From Streptomyces sp. Ncost-T10-10d (GTDB lineage: Bacteria; Actinomycetota; Actinomycetes; Streptomycetales; Streptomycetaceae): 53,076 bases of DNA. Position numbers and translations under genes: made by a program. Below are positions 52,839-53,076 of the stretch, one piece after another; the stretch's first letter is position 1; each line of letters begins with the position of its first letter. The stretch is taken from contig NZ_FMDF01000219.1 of NCBI RefSeq assembly GCF_900091955.1, forward strand, positions 1 through 53,076, in the 5' to 3' direction. The notes beneath the pieces were generated by a model. It was not told the DNA's origin and did not search any database. It worked only from the letters and a program-made list of their open reading frames with translations.

Positions 52839-53076
52839 TGCCTGACAGGGCGCCGCATGTGAAGCCGGCGCCCGCGCCGACGGCCCAGGCCCCGTCGGCA
52901 CCTGGCGAGGCAGACGTGCTGGCCACCGACCCTCCCGGGATCTGGGCAACGGCGCTCGAAGCACAGCTCGCGCCGCTCACCGCCGACGGCATCGTGCTCG
53001 CCCTCACCTGGAACAGCGACCGCCTCGACTGCGCCCGCACCCACCCCGGTCGCCGGCGGCGCGCTCACCCTCCGCC
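52839..53076 (+). CDS. Unidentified open frame running off the window
   Basis: From ATG at 52839 the frame is open to the edge (79 codons). It begins MPDRAPHVKPAPAPTAQAPS and later reads WATALEAQLAPLTADGIVLA then LTWNSDRLDCAR. No family is recognised and there is no ribosome site. It could be a gene or a frame kept open by GC bias. Confidence 0.3.

Noticed and set aside
1..53076. CRISPR array, rRNA, intact prophage or natural-product cluster
   Set aside because: No regularly spaced repeats, no structural RNA, no phage structural genes and no polyketide or peptide synthetase sequence were seen.

Overview
The window looks like DNA from Streptomyces or a close actinomycete. It is very GC-rich, has GTG and TTG starts, Tat and Sec signal peptides of streptomycete type, GC-rich hairpin terminators, and many families typical of the genus (DUF2243, DUF5996, DUF6351, DUF6233, DUF317, pirin, the DUF2243/CtaG pair). 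There are no rRNA, tRNA or core housekeeping genes. The density of transposase scraps and broken genes suggests a chromosome arm or a large linear plasmid; that placement is an inference.

Layout. 1-6.3 kb: two secreted proteins, a DUF2243/CtaG-like membrane pair, three transposase relics and an exported M4 metalloprotease ending in a strong hairpin. 6.4-12.1 kb: a decaying AraC gene in front of an intact AraC paralogue, then a run of ruined genes (VOC, MaoC, LLM oxidoreductase, CydC/CydD ABC exporter) around an intact NmrA-like reductase. 12.2-16.7 kb: GNAT, pirin and an AhpD/CMD-like protein, then DUF1275 and amidohydrolase remnants, then a secreted vanadium-dependent haloperoxidase with a complete motif. 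17.4-23.4 kb: more relics (FAD monooxygenase, IS5, response regulator, integrase, IstB), with an intact proline racemase-family enzyme, a NUDIX hydrolase and a PPOX flavoprotein.

23.4-42.6 kb is the coherent part. After an MFS transporter comes a carbohydrate locus. On the minus strand it reads LacI regulator, sugar-binding lipoprotein, two ABC permeases, a Tat-exported clan GH-A-like glycosidase of unassigned family, a large FAD oxidoreductase and an NAD-dependent epimerase/dehydrogenase. Divergent on the plus strand is an enolase-superfamily sugar-acid dehydratase. Two AACGTT-centred operators lie in the divergent gap. The lacI frame has no stop codon and runs in frame into the binding-protein gene. 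Next to this are a secreted DUF6351 hydrolase-like protein and a GH95 alpha-L-fucosidase carrying two inserted discoidin-like modules. The genes suggest extracellular glycan cleavage, uptake, then oxidative rather than phosphorylative breakdown. No transporter ATPase is present, as is usual for Streptomyces sugar importers that share MsiK.

42.7-53.1 kb: a DUF3995 membrane protein, a broken DUF317-like gene, an IstA relic, a secreted lipase-like hydrolase, an acyltransferase relic, DUF5996, a PPOX protein followed by a broken SDR, a TetR/SRPBCC divergent pair with two palindromic operators, relics of an ATP-dependent DNA ligase and a DUF6233 protein, a secreted DUF5707-like protein with a very strong terminator, and an open frame cut by the window edge.
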